Assembly (NCBI RefSeq): GCF_019890615.1
Contig: NZ_JAINVZ010000012.1
Span: forward strand, 62,001 to 126,000
DNA: 64,000 bases
Source: Streptantibioticus parmotrematis
GTDB lineage: Bacteria > Actinomycetota > Actinomycetes > Streptomycetales > Streptomycetaceae
Direction: 5' to 3'
This document shows positions 24,481 to 32,730 of this stretch, one piece after another; position 1 is the stretch's first letter; each line of letters starts with the position of its first letter. The notes under the pieces were generated by a model. The model was given only the letters and a program-made list of their open reading frames with translations, was not told where the DNA came from and made no database searches. The position numbers and the translations under genes are program-made.

Positions 24481-25263
24481 ATGCCGACCGGCCCCCGCGC
24501 AGCCAAGCCGCAGGCCAGCTACTGGCTGAGCGATCGCGCGGGGGCCAAACGCCGCCGGGAGCCGGAGGCCGGTTCCGGCAACGGTGCCGGGCTCGACCTG
24601 GACCGCGTCGTGCGCGCCACCATCCGGCTGCTGGACGCCGAGGGCCTGGCCCGGTTCTCCATGCGGCGCCTGGCCGCCGCACTCGGGGTGACCCCGATGT
24701 CCGTCTACTGGTACGTCGACAACAAGGACGACCTGCTGGAGATCGCCCTCGACGAGATCAACGGCGAGATCCCGGTACCGCCGGACGACGCGACCACCAC
24801 CGAACCGGAGGACTGGCGTGGGCAGTTGCGCGCCCTCGCCACCGGCTACCGCACCATGCTCGTCGCCCACCCCTGGGCGTCCCGGCTGATGGGCGAGTAC
24901 CTCAACGCCGGGCCGAGGGCGACCGCGTTCGCCACCGCCGCGTACCGGGTGATCCGGCGCGCCGGGCTCCCGGAGGACCGGGCGCCCGGCGCGCTGGCCG
25001 CCGTCCACCAGTTCGCGTACGGCTTCGGCACCGTCGAGGGGCGGTGGGCCGAGCGCTGCCGTACCGCGGGCACCGACGAGGACGAGCTGCTGCGCGAGGT
25101 GTTCGACGCGACCCGCGACAAGCCGGAACTCGGCGGCCTGACGGGCCTGATCGCCCGCCACACCACCGGCCGCCGCGACGAACTGCGCGAGCGGGACTTC
25201 GCGTTCGCGCTGGACGTGCTCATCGCGGGCATCGACGCGCTGCGGGATTCCGCCGACGGCTGA
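24481..25263 (+). CDS. TetR-family repressor with TetR_C-type ligand domain
   Basis: 260 residues from ATG 24481, with GAGGAG 9 nt upstream. The helix-turn-helix covers about 38-83 (LDRVVRATIRLLDAEGLARFSMRRLAAALGVTPMSVYWYVDNKDDLLEIALDEI). The C-terminal domain (WRGQLRALATGYRTMLVAHPWASRL... AYGFGTVEGRWAE) resembles the tetracycline-repressor-like class. A 40-residue basic, disordered N-terminal extension (AKRRREPE) precedes the DNA-binding domain. It is divergent from the aldo/keto reductase, whose expression it may control. Confidence 0.9.
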   Translation: MPTGPRAAKPQASYWLSDRAGAKRRREPEAGSGNGAGLDLDRVVRATIRLLDAEGLARFSMRRLAAALGVTPMSVYWYVDNKDDLLEIALDEINGEIPVPPDDATTTEPEDWRGQLRALATGYRTMLVAHPWASRLMGEYLNAGPRATAFATAAYRVIRRAGLPEDRAPGALAAVHQFAYGFGTVEGRWAERCRTAGTDEDELLREVFDATRDKPELGGLTGLIARHTTGRRDELRERDFAFALDVLIAGIDALRDSADG

Positions 25264-25269
25264 GGTCCC

Positions 25270-25737
25270 TCAGGAGTCGGCGAGCCGCGCCGGGAAGCCG
25301 CCCGTCGCGACCGGGCCCCAGCGCTCCGGGGTGATCCGCAGCAGCGACTTGCCCTGCCGGAGCATGGCCGCCCGGTACTCGTCCCAGTCCGGGTGCTCGC
25401 CCGCGATCGCCCGGTAGTAGTCGACCAGCGGCTCGACCGACTCGGGCGGGTCGATCACCTCGGCCTGCCCGTCGACCTGCACCCACGGCCCGTTCCACTC
25501 GTCGGACAGCACGATCACCGTCACGCGCGGGTCGCGCCGGACGTTGTTGGCCTTCGCGCGGTCGGGGTACGTCGAGACGACCAGGCGGCCCGAGCCGTCG
25601 ACGCCGCAGGTCACCGGTGAGCCCTGCGGGCGGCCGTCCGCACGGGTGGTGAGCACGATCGCGCGGTGCCGCTCGGCGAGGAACTCCAGCAACTGCTCAC
25701 GGGTGACATGGTTGTTGGTGGCGATGTTGGGAGGCAT
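25270..25737 (-). CDS. PPOX-class F420-dependent oxidoreductase
   Basis: 155 residues of the split-barrel flavin/F420-binding family: RHRAIVLTTRADGRPQGSPVTCGVDGSGRLVVSTYPDRAKANNVRRDPRVTVIV in segments typical of the Rv1155-like group, then WVQVDGQAEVID and VDYYRAIAGEHPDW. ATG 25737 (MPPNIA) is chosen; an upstream start would add only four residues. The stop lies 6 bp from that of the convergent TetR gene. A cofactor F420 reductase of unknown substrate. Confidence 0.9.
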   Translation of the reverse strand: MPPNIATNNHVTREQLLEFLAERHRAIVLTTRADGRPQGSPVTCGVDGSGRLVVSTYPDRAKANNVRRDPRVTVIVLSDEWNGPWVQVDGQAEVIDPPESVEPLVDYYRAIAGEHPDWDEYRAAMLRQGKSLLRITPERWGPVATGGFPARLADS

Positions 25738-25873
25738 GCCTGCCACCATACGAGCCGTGCCACGGGGAGCGAGGGCGGCGCGCGCCGCCCCCGTTCAGCC
25801 TGAGCGCGCGCCGCCGCCCCCGTTCAACGCGCCAGCGCGCCTTCCGCTCAACGCACCAGCGCCCGCCCCCCGT

Positions 25874-26704
25874 TCACGCCATCGGCAGCGAATCGCCCTG
25901 GACGGCCTGGATGTCCAGCTCGACCCGCAGCGTGGTGCCGATCGCCGCGATGCCCGCCTGGAGCACCTGGTTGTAGGTCATCGCGAAGTCCTCGCGCCGC
26001 AGCTCCGCCGTCGCGCGGAACGCCGCCCGCACTCCGCCCCACGGGTCGGGCCCGGTGCCCAGGTACGTCAGGTCCAGGTCGACCGGGCGGGTGTGCGAGC
26101 GCATGGTCAGCTCGCCGTGCACCGTCCAGCGGTCCGGGCCCGCCGGGGTGACCGGCCCGGTGCTGCGGTAGACGATCTGCGGGAACGTGTCCACGTCCAG
26201 GAAGTCCGGCGAGCGCAGGTGGTCGTCGCGCGTCTTGTTGCCGGTGTCGATGGTGGCCGTCTCGATCGCGGCGGTCACCGTCGACTCCTCGGCCCGCTCC
26301 GCGATCTCTATGCGACCGCTGAAGCCGGTGAAGTGCCCGCGCACGCTGGAGATCCCCAGGTGCTGGGCGACCGCGCCCACCGAGGAGTGCGCCGGGTCGA
26401 CGGTCCACGGCCCCGGCGGCGGCAGTTCCACGCCACCGGACCTGGCCAGCACCAGGTTGCCCAGGTCCGCCCGCCCGGAGGCGCCGACGATCGCGGTGGA
26501 CGCCGCGGGCTGATAGCCGACAGCCGTGACGATCACGGTGTACGCGCCGGGCGGCAGCGCGTCGCCGCGCACCGCGCCGTCGTCGTCCGCGGTCACCCGC
26601 AGCACCTGACTGCCCGTCATGTCGGTGACGGTCAGCACCGCGTGCCGCACCGCCCAGCCGTCCTTGGTCCGCACTCGGGCCCGCAGGCCGCCTTCACTGG
26701 TCAT
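25874..26704 (-). CDS. YceI-family protein with N-terminal carboxypeptidase-regulatory-like domain
   Basis: 276 residues without a signal peptide. Residues 1-88 are a transthyretin/Cna-B-like beta-sandwich (VTDMTGSQVLRVTADDDGAVRGDALPPGAYTVIVTAVGYQP). Residues about 98-276 are a YceI lipocalin-like barrel (PWTVDPAHSSVGAVAQHLGISSVRGHFTGFSG, IDTGNKTRDDHLRSPDFLDVDTFPQ, GELTMRSHTRPVDL), a family that binds polyisoprenoids or amphiphilic molecules. The N-terminal domain closely resembles the three repeats at the end of the neighbouring transporter, which suggests domain sharing within one pathway. It lies 206 bp downstream of that transporter on the same strand. Confidence 0.9.
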   Translation of the reverse strand: MTSEGGLRARVRTKDGWAVRHAVLTVTDMTGSQVLRVTADDDGAVRGDALPPGAYTVIVTAVGYQPAASTAIVGASGRADLGNLVLARSGGVELPPPGPWTVDPAHSSVGAVAQHLGISSVRGHFTGFSGRIEIAERAEESTVTAAIETATIDTGNKTRDDHLRSPDFLDVDTFPQIVYRSTGPVTPAGPDRWTVHGELTMRSHTRPVDLDLTYLGTGPDPWGGVRAAFRATAELRREDFAMTYNQVLQAGIAAIGTTLRVELDIQAVQGDSLPMA

Positions 26705-26910
26705 CCACCGCTCCCCATACGTTCGTCGGTCACGGGTTCCGGGCGGCGGCCTCGGCCGTCCCCTGCTCCGGCCACCGGCCGGAACCCGCGTCTCCCCCGA
26801 TAACTGGCCCGCGCTTCTCCGCTGTACGCGCGGTCCAGTCGCTCTGGCAAGGCCCTCGGGCCCTGTGCACGGCGGTCAGGCTCTCCCAACGAGGCCCGGC
26901 CGCCCCGCGG

Positions 26911-29412
26911 TCACTCCTCCGGGTGGCCGAGCGCCAGGTCGAACCCGTCCGCGCCCCGGCCGTCCACCCGCAGCGGCGAGGCCGCCGGCGGGTACCCGGA
27001 CGCGATCAGGGTGTACTCCCCGGCGTCCAGGTCGGTGAAGGCGTAGCGCCCGTCCTCACCGGTGGTGGCGGTGGCGACCACGTCGCCGCTCGCGTCCACC
27101 AGCGTGACCCGCGCGTCCGGCAGCGGCACCCGGTCCGCACCGGCGCGCACCGTGCCCTGGAGGCGGGAGCCGGAGGCGAGGTGGACCTCGATCCGGGTGA
27201 CGCCCTGGGCGCCGACCTCGACCTGCTGGGCGACCGGGCGGTACCCGGAGCCGTTGACCGCCACCGTGAAGCTGCCCGCGGGCAGCTCGTCGAAGCCGAA
27301 GTCGCCCGCCGCGCCGGTCTTGCCGGTCGCCAGCACCTCGCCGCGCACGTCGGTGACGACCACCATCGCGCCCTCCACCGGCTGCCCGTCCGCCGCGGCG
27401 CGCACCGCGCCGGCCAGGCCGCTGCTGCCGGACAGCGTGATGTCGAAGCCCAGCGGCGTGTCACCGGCCACCACGGTCGAGGCCTGCGGACGGTGCCCGT
27501 CCGCCGCCGCTATCAGCACGTACGTGCCCGGCTCCGGCACCTGGAGCGAGTAGGAGCCGTCCGGCGCCGACTGCGCGCGGCCCAACTGCCGTCCCTGGAG
27601 CGAGATCAGCGTCAGGTGCGCCGATCCGACGCCCACGCCCTCGGGGCCGCGGACCGAGCCGTTGATGGTGCTGCCGTTCATGCAAACCTCCTGCGCCGGC
27701 GGGGTGGGGTCCGCCGGGTTGTACGCGGTGGCCGGCTGAGCCGGGGTTCCGGTGTGCTGCTGGAGTCCGTTGGCCGTCCGAAGCGGCACCTCCTTGATGA
27801 AGAGGACCAGCAGGAACGCGACGAAGGCGAACGGCGCCGCGTACAGGAAGACATCCGCGATGCCGTGCCCGTAGGAACTCTCGGTGATCGTACGGACCGG
27901 CGCGGGCAGCGTCTTGAGATCGGGCAGGTTCGCCTCGCCGCCGCCGGTGGACGGCAGGGGGATGCCCAGTGCCGCGAGGCCGTCGCGCATGTAGTGCGTG
28001 ATGCGGTTGGACAGGGCCGCGCCCAGGGCGGCGACGCCGATCGCGCCGCCGAGGGTGCGGAAGAACGTCACCAGGGAGCTGGCCGAGCCCAGGTCCTTGG
28101 GCGCCACCTGGTTCTGCACGGCGAGCACGAGGTTCTGCATCATCAGGCCGATGCCGACGCCCAGCAGCGCGGTGTAGACCGCGACCTGCCAGTACGGGGT
28201 GTCGTACCGCATCAGCCCGAGCGTCGCCGCGCCGCCGGTGAGGATCACGCCACCGGCGACCAGGAACGCCTTCCAGCGCCCGGTGCGGGTGATGATCTGG
28301 CCGGAGAAGGTGGAGGCGACGAACAGACCGGCGACCATCGGGATGGTCATCACACCGGACATCGCCGCGGACTTGTCGCGGCCCAGCTGGAAGTACTGGG
28401 ACAGGAAGTAGGTCCCGGCGAACATCGCGACGCCGACGAAGACGCTGGCCAGCGAGGTCAACGAGATGGTCGCGTTGCGGAACAGCCGCATCGGGATGAT
28501 GGGTTCCGCGGCCTTCGACTCCACCAGCAGGAAGAGCAGCGCGAGCACGACCGAGCCGGGCACCATCACGCAGGTCTGCCAGGACATCCAGTCGTACTTG
28601 TCCCCGGCGAGCGTCACCCACACCATCAGCAGGCACACGGCGGCGGTCACGAGGAACGCGCCGGCCCAGTCGACCTTCACCTTCCGCCGGGTGACGGGCA
28701 GGTGGATGGTCTTCTGGAGCACCACCAGCGCGATCAGCGCGAACGGCACGACCACCAGGAAGCACCAGCGCCAGCCCAGCCAGCTGGTGTCGGTGATGAC
28801 GCCGCCCACCAGCGGACCGCCGACCGTGGCGACCGCGAAGGTTGCGCCCAGGTAGCCGCTGTAGCGGCCGCGCTCGCGCGGGGCGATCATCGCGGCCATG
28901 ATGACCTGCGACAACGCCGACAGGCCGCCGGCGCCGATGCCCTGGAGCACGCGGGCGGTGATGAGGGTGGCGGTGTTCTGCGACAGACCGGCGATGACCG
29001 AGGCGACGACGTAGAGCACCAGGGCGAGCTGGACCAGGAGCTTCTTGCTCACCAGGTCCGACATCTTGCCCCACAGCGGGGTGGTCGCGGTGACCGCGAG
29101 CAGCGCCGAGGTGATGATCCAGGTGTACGCCTCCTGGCCGCCGCCGATGTCCGAGAGGATCGTGGGCAGCGCGGTGGAGACGATCGTGGACGACAGGATC
29201 GCCACGAACAGCCCGAGCATCAGCCCGGACAGCGCCTCCATGATCTGCCGGTGCGACATCGCGGGCTGCTGCCCGTCGGGTCCCGGCGCGTGGTGGCCGG
29301 GGGAGCCCGGGGCGTGCTGGCCCGGGGACCCCGGGGCGTGCTGCCCGGGGCGCGCGGCGTGCGCGGGGGCGTGTCGGCGCACACCGGTCGGTGTGGTGGT
29401 GCTCATCGTCAT
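26911..29412 (-). CDS. DHA2-type MFS exporter fused to three beta-sandwich repeats
   Basis: 833 residues. After a His/Pro/Gly-rich N terminus comes a 14-helix drug:H+ antiporter core (about 55-555: LSGLMLGLFVAILSSTIVSTALPTI, WIITSALLAVTATTPLWGKMSD, RVLQGIGAGGLSALSQV and motif C GGPLVGGVI). Residues 578-833 are three tandem carboxypeptidase-regulatory/Cna-B-like domains, each with a PDGSYSLQVPEPGTYVL-style core. With 14 helices they should lie in the cytoplasm, which is unusual. An ATG at codon 578 (27681) has AGGAGG 5 nt upstream, so the repeats may also be made as a free 255-residue protein. The start overlaps the MarR stop by 4 bp. Confidence 0.92.
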   Translation of the reverse strand: MTMSTTTPTGVRRHAPAHAARPGQHAPGSPGQHAPGSPGHHAPGPDGQQPAMSHRQIMEALSGLMLGLFVAILSSTIVSTALPTILSDIGGGQEAYTWIITSALLAVTATTPLWGKMSDLVSKKLLVQLALVLYVVASVIAGLSQNTATLITARVLQGIGAGGLSALSQVIMAAMIAPRERGRYSGYLGATFAVATVGGPLVGGVITDTSWLGWRWCFLVVVPFALIALVVLQKTIHLPVTRRKVKVDWAGAFLVTAAVCLLMVWVTLAGDKYDWMSWQTCVMVPGSVVLALLFLLVESKAAEPIIPMRLFRNATISLTSLASVFVGVAMFAGTYFLSQYFQLGRDKSAAMSGVMTIPMVAGLFVASTFSGQIITRTGRWKAFLVAGGVILTGGAATLGLMRYDTPYWQVAVYTALLGVGIGLMMQNLVLAVQNQVAPKDLGSASSLVTFFRTLGGAIGVAALGAALSNRITHYMRDGLAALGIPLPSTGGGEANLPDLKTLPAPVRTITESSYGHGIADVFLYAAPFAFVAFLLVLFIKEVPLRTANGLQQHTGTPAQPATAYNPADPTPPAQEVCMNGSTINGSVRGPEGVGVGSAHLTLISLQGRQLGRAQSAPDGSYSLQVPEPGTYVLIAAADGHRPQASTVVAGDTPLGFDITLSGSSGLAGAVRAAADGQPVEGAMVVVTDVRGEVLATGKTGAAGDFGFDELPAGSFTVAVNGSGYRPVAQQVEVGAQGVTRIEVHLASGSRLQGTVRAGADRVPLPDARVTLVDASGDVVATATTGEDGRYAFTDLDAGEYTLIASGYPPAASPLRVDGRGADGFDLALGHPEE

Positions 29413-29876
29413 CCTTCGTGGGGGCGGCCGCGCAGACCCGCTCGTGGCCCGCCGCCGTCGAAACTCGCGCGCAGTCGTGCCATGAGCGCGGCCAGCCGCC
29501 CCACCTCCTCGTCCGTCCAGTCCCCGAGGAACTCGGCGAACACCTCGGCGATGCGGTCCGACGCCTGGCGCAGGACGGCTTCACCGAGGGGGGTGAGGCG
29601 CAGCAGTCGCGATCTCCTGTCCTGTGGGTCGGGGTGCCGTTCGATCCAGCCGCGGGTGACCAGGTACGTGACGTGCCTGCTGGTGACCGACATGTCGACG
29701 TCCAGGCGGTCGGCCAGGTCGCTGGCGCGCATCTGGCCGTACCGGGCGAGCAGCGACAGCACGATGACCGCCGCCTGCGGGCACTCGGGGGGCAGGGCCC
29801 GTCCGACGCCGCGGCTGACGGCTCCCAGCGCACCGAGTTGCTGCACCAGCTCCGCGCACTGTTCCCGCGTCGCCAT
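29409..29876 (-). CDS. MarR-family repressor of the exporter operon
   Basis: 155 residues from ATG 29876; an upstream in-frame GTG would start inside the operator. Winged-helix motifs: AAVIVLSLLARYGQMRASDLADRLDVDMSVTSRHVTYLV, then the wing WIERHPDPQDRRSRLLRLTPLG. It is the first gene of the operon: its stop and the exporter start share ATGA. Palindromic GTTGC-type sequences just upstream are the likely operator, so it probably represses itself and the exporter and responds to a transported compound. Confidence 0.93.
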   Translation of the reverse strand: MATREQCAELVQQLGALGAVSRGVGRALPPECPQAAVIVLSLLARYGQMRASDLADRLDVDMSVTSRHVTYLVTRGWIERHPDPQDRRSRLLRLTPLGEAVLRQASDRIAEVFAEFLGDWTDEEVGRLAALMARLRASFDGGGPRAGLRGRPHEG

Positions 29877-29892
29877 CAGCACCCCCGTGGTA

Positions 29893-29929
29893 GTTGCCTT
29901 AAGCAACCTTAACCACACTTAGTTGCAAC
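29893..29929 (-). promoter_or_regulatory. Probable MarR operator
   Basis: GTTGCCTTAAGCAAC (29893-29907, near-perfect dyad) and GTTGCAAC (29922-29929, perfect dyad) lie 17-53 bp upstream of the marR start in an unusually AT-rich patch. Confidence 0.65.
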
Positions 29930-29994
29930 AGGCAAATGAATCGGTGGGGGGAGTGGGTGAAGGGTTGATGGAGGCGGGGTCGGGGCGGGCCGGG

Positions 29995-30040
29995 GCGGGG
30001 CCGCCTCAACTCCCTTGCGCGGGAAGGGAAGCGGCCCCGC
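29995..30040 (-). terminator. Hairpin after the second aldo/keto reductase gene
   Basis: GCGGGGCCGC (29995-30004) pairs with GCGGCCCCGC (30031-30040); the loop can form its own small stem. It is 9 bp past the stop of the 30050-30985 gene. Confidence 0.65.
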
Positions 30041-30049
30041 CGCACGGCC

Positions 30050-30985
30050 TCAGGCCGACGCGGCGTCCAGCGAGGCGACCTGCTCGGGGGTGAGTGTGAG
30101 GTCCGCCACAGCGGTCAGCGCGGGCAGCTGCGCGACCGTGCGCGCGCTGGCGATCGGCGCCACCACCGTGGGCCGGGTGGCCAGCCACGCCAGCGCCACC
30201 GTGGCGACCTCGGCGTCGTGCGCCGCGGCCACCTCGTCCAGCGCCGCCAGCACCCGCAGGTTGCGCTCGTCCTTCAGATAGGACTCCGCCTTCCCGGCCC
30301 GGGAGCTGTCCGACGCGGCCCCGGGCCGGTACTTGCCGGTCAGGAAGCCGGAGGCCAGCGCGTAGTACGGCAGGCAGCCGAGGCCGTGCTCCGCGGCCAC
30401 CTCCATCAACGGGCCCTCGTACTCGCCGCGCTCCACCAGGTTGTAGTGCGGCTGGAGCGCGACGTAACGGGCCAGCCCCTCGCGTTCGGAGGCGGCCAGC
30501 GCCTCGGACAGCCGCTCGGCGCTGATGTTGGACGCCGCGATCTCGCGGACCTTGCCCTCCTTCACCAGGGCGTCCAGCGCCCCGAGGAACTCCTCCACCG
30601 GGACCGAGGGGTCGTCGCGGTGCGTGTAGTAGAGGTCGATGTGGTCGGTGCGCAGGCGGCGCAGCGACTGCTCGACGGCTCCCTTGATCTTCGTCGCGGA
30701 CAGCCCGGGGAAGTCGGGATGCTGGCCGGCCTTGGTGGCGATGACCAGCCGGTCACGGTTGCCCCGGGAGGCCAGCCAGCGGCCGATGACCTCCTCCGAC
30801 TCGCCGCCGGAGTTGCCCGGCACCCAGGCCGAGTACACGTCCGCGGTGTCGATGAAGTCGCCGCCCGCCGCCACGTAGGCGTCGAGCACCGCGAACGACT
30901 CCCGCTCGTCAGCGGTCCAGCCGAACACGTTGCCGCCCAGGCAGAGCGGGAAGACGTCGAGTTGCGAACTGCCGATACGTACCAT
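30050..30985 (-). CDS. Aldo/keto reductase, second paralogue
   Basis: 311 residues. Same layout as 23189-24142: LGGNVFGWTADERESFAVLDAY, active-site FIDTADVYSAWVPGN, Lys in VIATKAGQHPDFPG, His in YYTHRDDP, SNISAERLSEAL, QPHYNLVER and ALASGFLTGKYRPG. Catalytic Asp, Tyr, Lys and His are all in place. I start it at ATG 30985 rather than five codons upstream. It is divergent from the tail-anchored small protein with 65 bp between starts. Confidence 0.93.
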   Translation of the reverse strand: MVRIGSSQLDVFPLCLGGNVFGWTADERESFAVLDAYVAAGGDFIDTADVYSAWVPGNSGGESEEVIGRWLASRGNRDRLVIATKAGQHPDFPGLSATKIKGAVEQSLRRLRTDHIDLYYTHRDDPSVPVEEFLGALDALVKEGKVREIAASNISAERLSEALAASEREGLARYVALQPHYNLVERGEYEGPLMEVAAEHGLGCLPYYALASGFLTGKYRPGAASDSSRAGKAESYLKDERNLRVLAALDEVAAAHDAEVATVALAWLATRPTVVAPIASARTVAQLPALTAVADLTLTPEQVASLDAASA

Positions 30986-31050
30986 GCCCTTGACCAGCAC
31001 CCCCGGGGCGCCTGGTATTCCTCGGGGGCTCTTCGCTAGGGTCCTGCCTC

Positions 31051-31281
31051 ATGGCTGACTACCAGACTCCCCCCGAGCAGAACCACGACCCGGCGGGCAG
31101 CACGCAGATGTTCCGCGCCTTCGTGGACGAGGGTGCGGCTCCGGCGCGGCAGCGGCCCGCCGCCGGCGCTCCGGCGACCACCTACGGTTCGTCGAACCGC
31201 GGCGGCTCGCGCACCGGCCTCATCGTGGCGGTCGTCGCCGCCATCGTGATCGTCGCGGCGATCGTCTACGCGATCGCGTAA
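31051..31281 (+). CDS. Small tail-anchored membrane protein
   Basis: 76 residues. A hydrophilic, Pro/Ala-rich N terminus (MADYQTPPEQNHDPAGSTQMFRAF) is followed by SSNRGGSRTG and a C-terminal helix LIVAVVAAIVIVAAIVYAIA that ends the protein, so it should be anchored by its tail with the body in the cytoplasm. Function unknown; I believe similar short proteins occur beside the sigma-factor locus in Streptomyces. Confidence 0.8.
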   Translation: MADYQTPPEQNHDPAGSTQMFRAFVDEGAAPARQRPAAGAPATTYGSSNRGGSRTGLIVAVVAAIVIVAAIVYAIA

Positions 31282-31582
31282 GGCGGCTCGTTCCGTCGCG
31301 CGCGGTCGTACGCGCCCGCGCGGAAGGCCAGGCCGGGGGCGGGACGGCTCCTGGCCCGCTCGGGCGTGCGCGGGGCGCGCCGGGGGAGTTCAGGCGGGCG
31401 CGTGATGCGCGTCGGGCTCACCGACCGTGACAGCTCGCGCGTTCCGGACGCGTCGGACGACTGTCGCCGCCCGCCCGCATATCCGTTGTCATGCGGGCCG
31501 ACCGGTGCCGCGCGTGACGCGGCCGCCGGGGCGGTGGGGGTGCGCGCCCGGCGGCCGGATGTCCGCGTTGCCTCTCCGCCCG
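31282..31582. other. Intergenic region, nothing recognised
   Basis: This 300-bp gap between convergent genes (tail-anchored protein and SigN-type sigma factor) should hold terminators. The sequence is GC-rich with short self-complementary patches, but I could not define a clear stem, and no frame looks coding. Confidence 0.4.
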
Positions 31583-32557
31583 TTACTCGGCGGTCAAACC
31601 CTCCCGCAGTTGCGCCAGCGTCCGCGTGAGCAGCCGGGAGACGTGCATCTGCGAGATGCCGACCTCCTCGCCGATCTGCGACTGCGTCATGTTGGCGAAG
31701 AACCGCAGCATGATGATCCGCCGCTCCCGGGGCGGGAGTTGGGCCAGCAGCGGCTTGAGCGACTCGCGGTACTCCACGCCCTCCAGCGCGGTGTCCTCGT
31801 AGCCCAGCCGGTCCGCGAGCGAGCCCTCGTGGGACTCGTCCTCCGGCGGCGGGGAGTCCAGGGAACTGGCGGTGTACGCGTTGCCCACCGCGAGGCCGTC
31901 CACCACGTCCTCCTCCGACACCCCGAGGGCGGCGGCGAGTTCGGAGACGGTGGGGGAACGGTCGAGGCGCTGCGACAGCTCGTCGCTGGTCTTGGTGAGC
32001 GCGAGCCGCAGTTCCTGGAGCCTGCGCGGCACCCGCACCGACCAGGAGGTGTCCCGGAAGAAGCGCTTGATCTCGCCGACCACCGTGGGCATCGCGAAGG
32101 TCGGGAACTCCACCCCGCGGTTGCAGTCGAACCGGTCGATCGCCTTGATCAGCCCGATCGTGCCGACCTGGACGATGTCCTCCATCGGCTCGTTGCGGCT
32201 GCGGAAGCGGGCGGCCGCGTAGCGCACCAGGGGGAGGTTGAGCTCGATGAGGGTGTCACGGACGTAGCCGCGCTCGGGGCTGTGGTCCGGCAGCTCGGCG
32301 AGCCGCAGGAACAGCGAACGCGACAGCGTGCGCGTGTTGATGGCCTCGCCGGTGTCCGCACCGGTGTCCACCGCGTGGCCGGCGCCGGCGTCCAGGCCGG
32401 TGCCGACGTCCAAGCCGTTGCCGACGTCCAGGCCGGTCCCGGTACCGCCGTCGGTGCTGTTGCCGGTGCCGGTGTCCACGCCGGTGTCCACACCGTTGCC
32501 GGTGTCGGCGGGCGCGTCGAACTGAAGCTCCTTCGGACTGCCCACTTCTACGGACAT
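31583..32557 (-). CDS. sigN: SigB/F/G-type sigma factor, SigN-like
   Basis: 324 residues from ATG 32557 after GAGGGGG. Residues about 10-70 are a Gly/Asp/Thr repeat (DTGTG, DVGNGLDVGTGLDAG) not part of the sigma fold. Regions 2-4 follow: [69 protein letters not shown], and the C-terminal [25 protein letters not shown]. It is next to a SigF-type gene in the same direction with tadA and upp beyond, the arrangement I know for sigN-sigF in S. coelicolor; the symbol rests on this. Likely role: differentiation or sporulation. No anti-sigma gene is adjacent. Confidence 0.85.
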   Translation of the reverse strand: MSVEVGSPKELQFDAPADTGNGVDTGVDTGTGNSTDGGTGTGLDVGNGLDVGTGLDAGAGHAVDTGADTGEAINTRTLSRSLFLRLAELPDHSPERGYVRDTLIELNLPLVRYAAARFRSRNEPMEDIVQVGTIGLIKAIDRFDCNRGVEFPTFAMPTVVGEIKRFFRDTSWSVRVPRRLQELRLALTKTSDELSQRLDRSPTVSELAAALGVSEEDVVDGLAVGNAYTASSLDSPPPEDESHEGSLADRLGYEDTALEGVEYRESLKPLLAQLPPRERRIIMLRFFANMTQSQIGEEVGISQMHVSRLLTRTLAQLREGLTAE

Positions 32558-32730
32558 GCCACCCCCTCGAGGTCGCGGACGGGTCGCGCGTGACGTTCCT
32601 TCACCTGAATACCGTCAGGCCGGGCCGCCACAAACGCGGTATCCGCAGAATGTCACATGTCGGCAACACGCTGTAGCGCCAAGTCGACTTATTTGCACCG
32701 GAGATGGTGAACGGGTGTCGCTCCTGTGGG

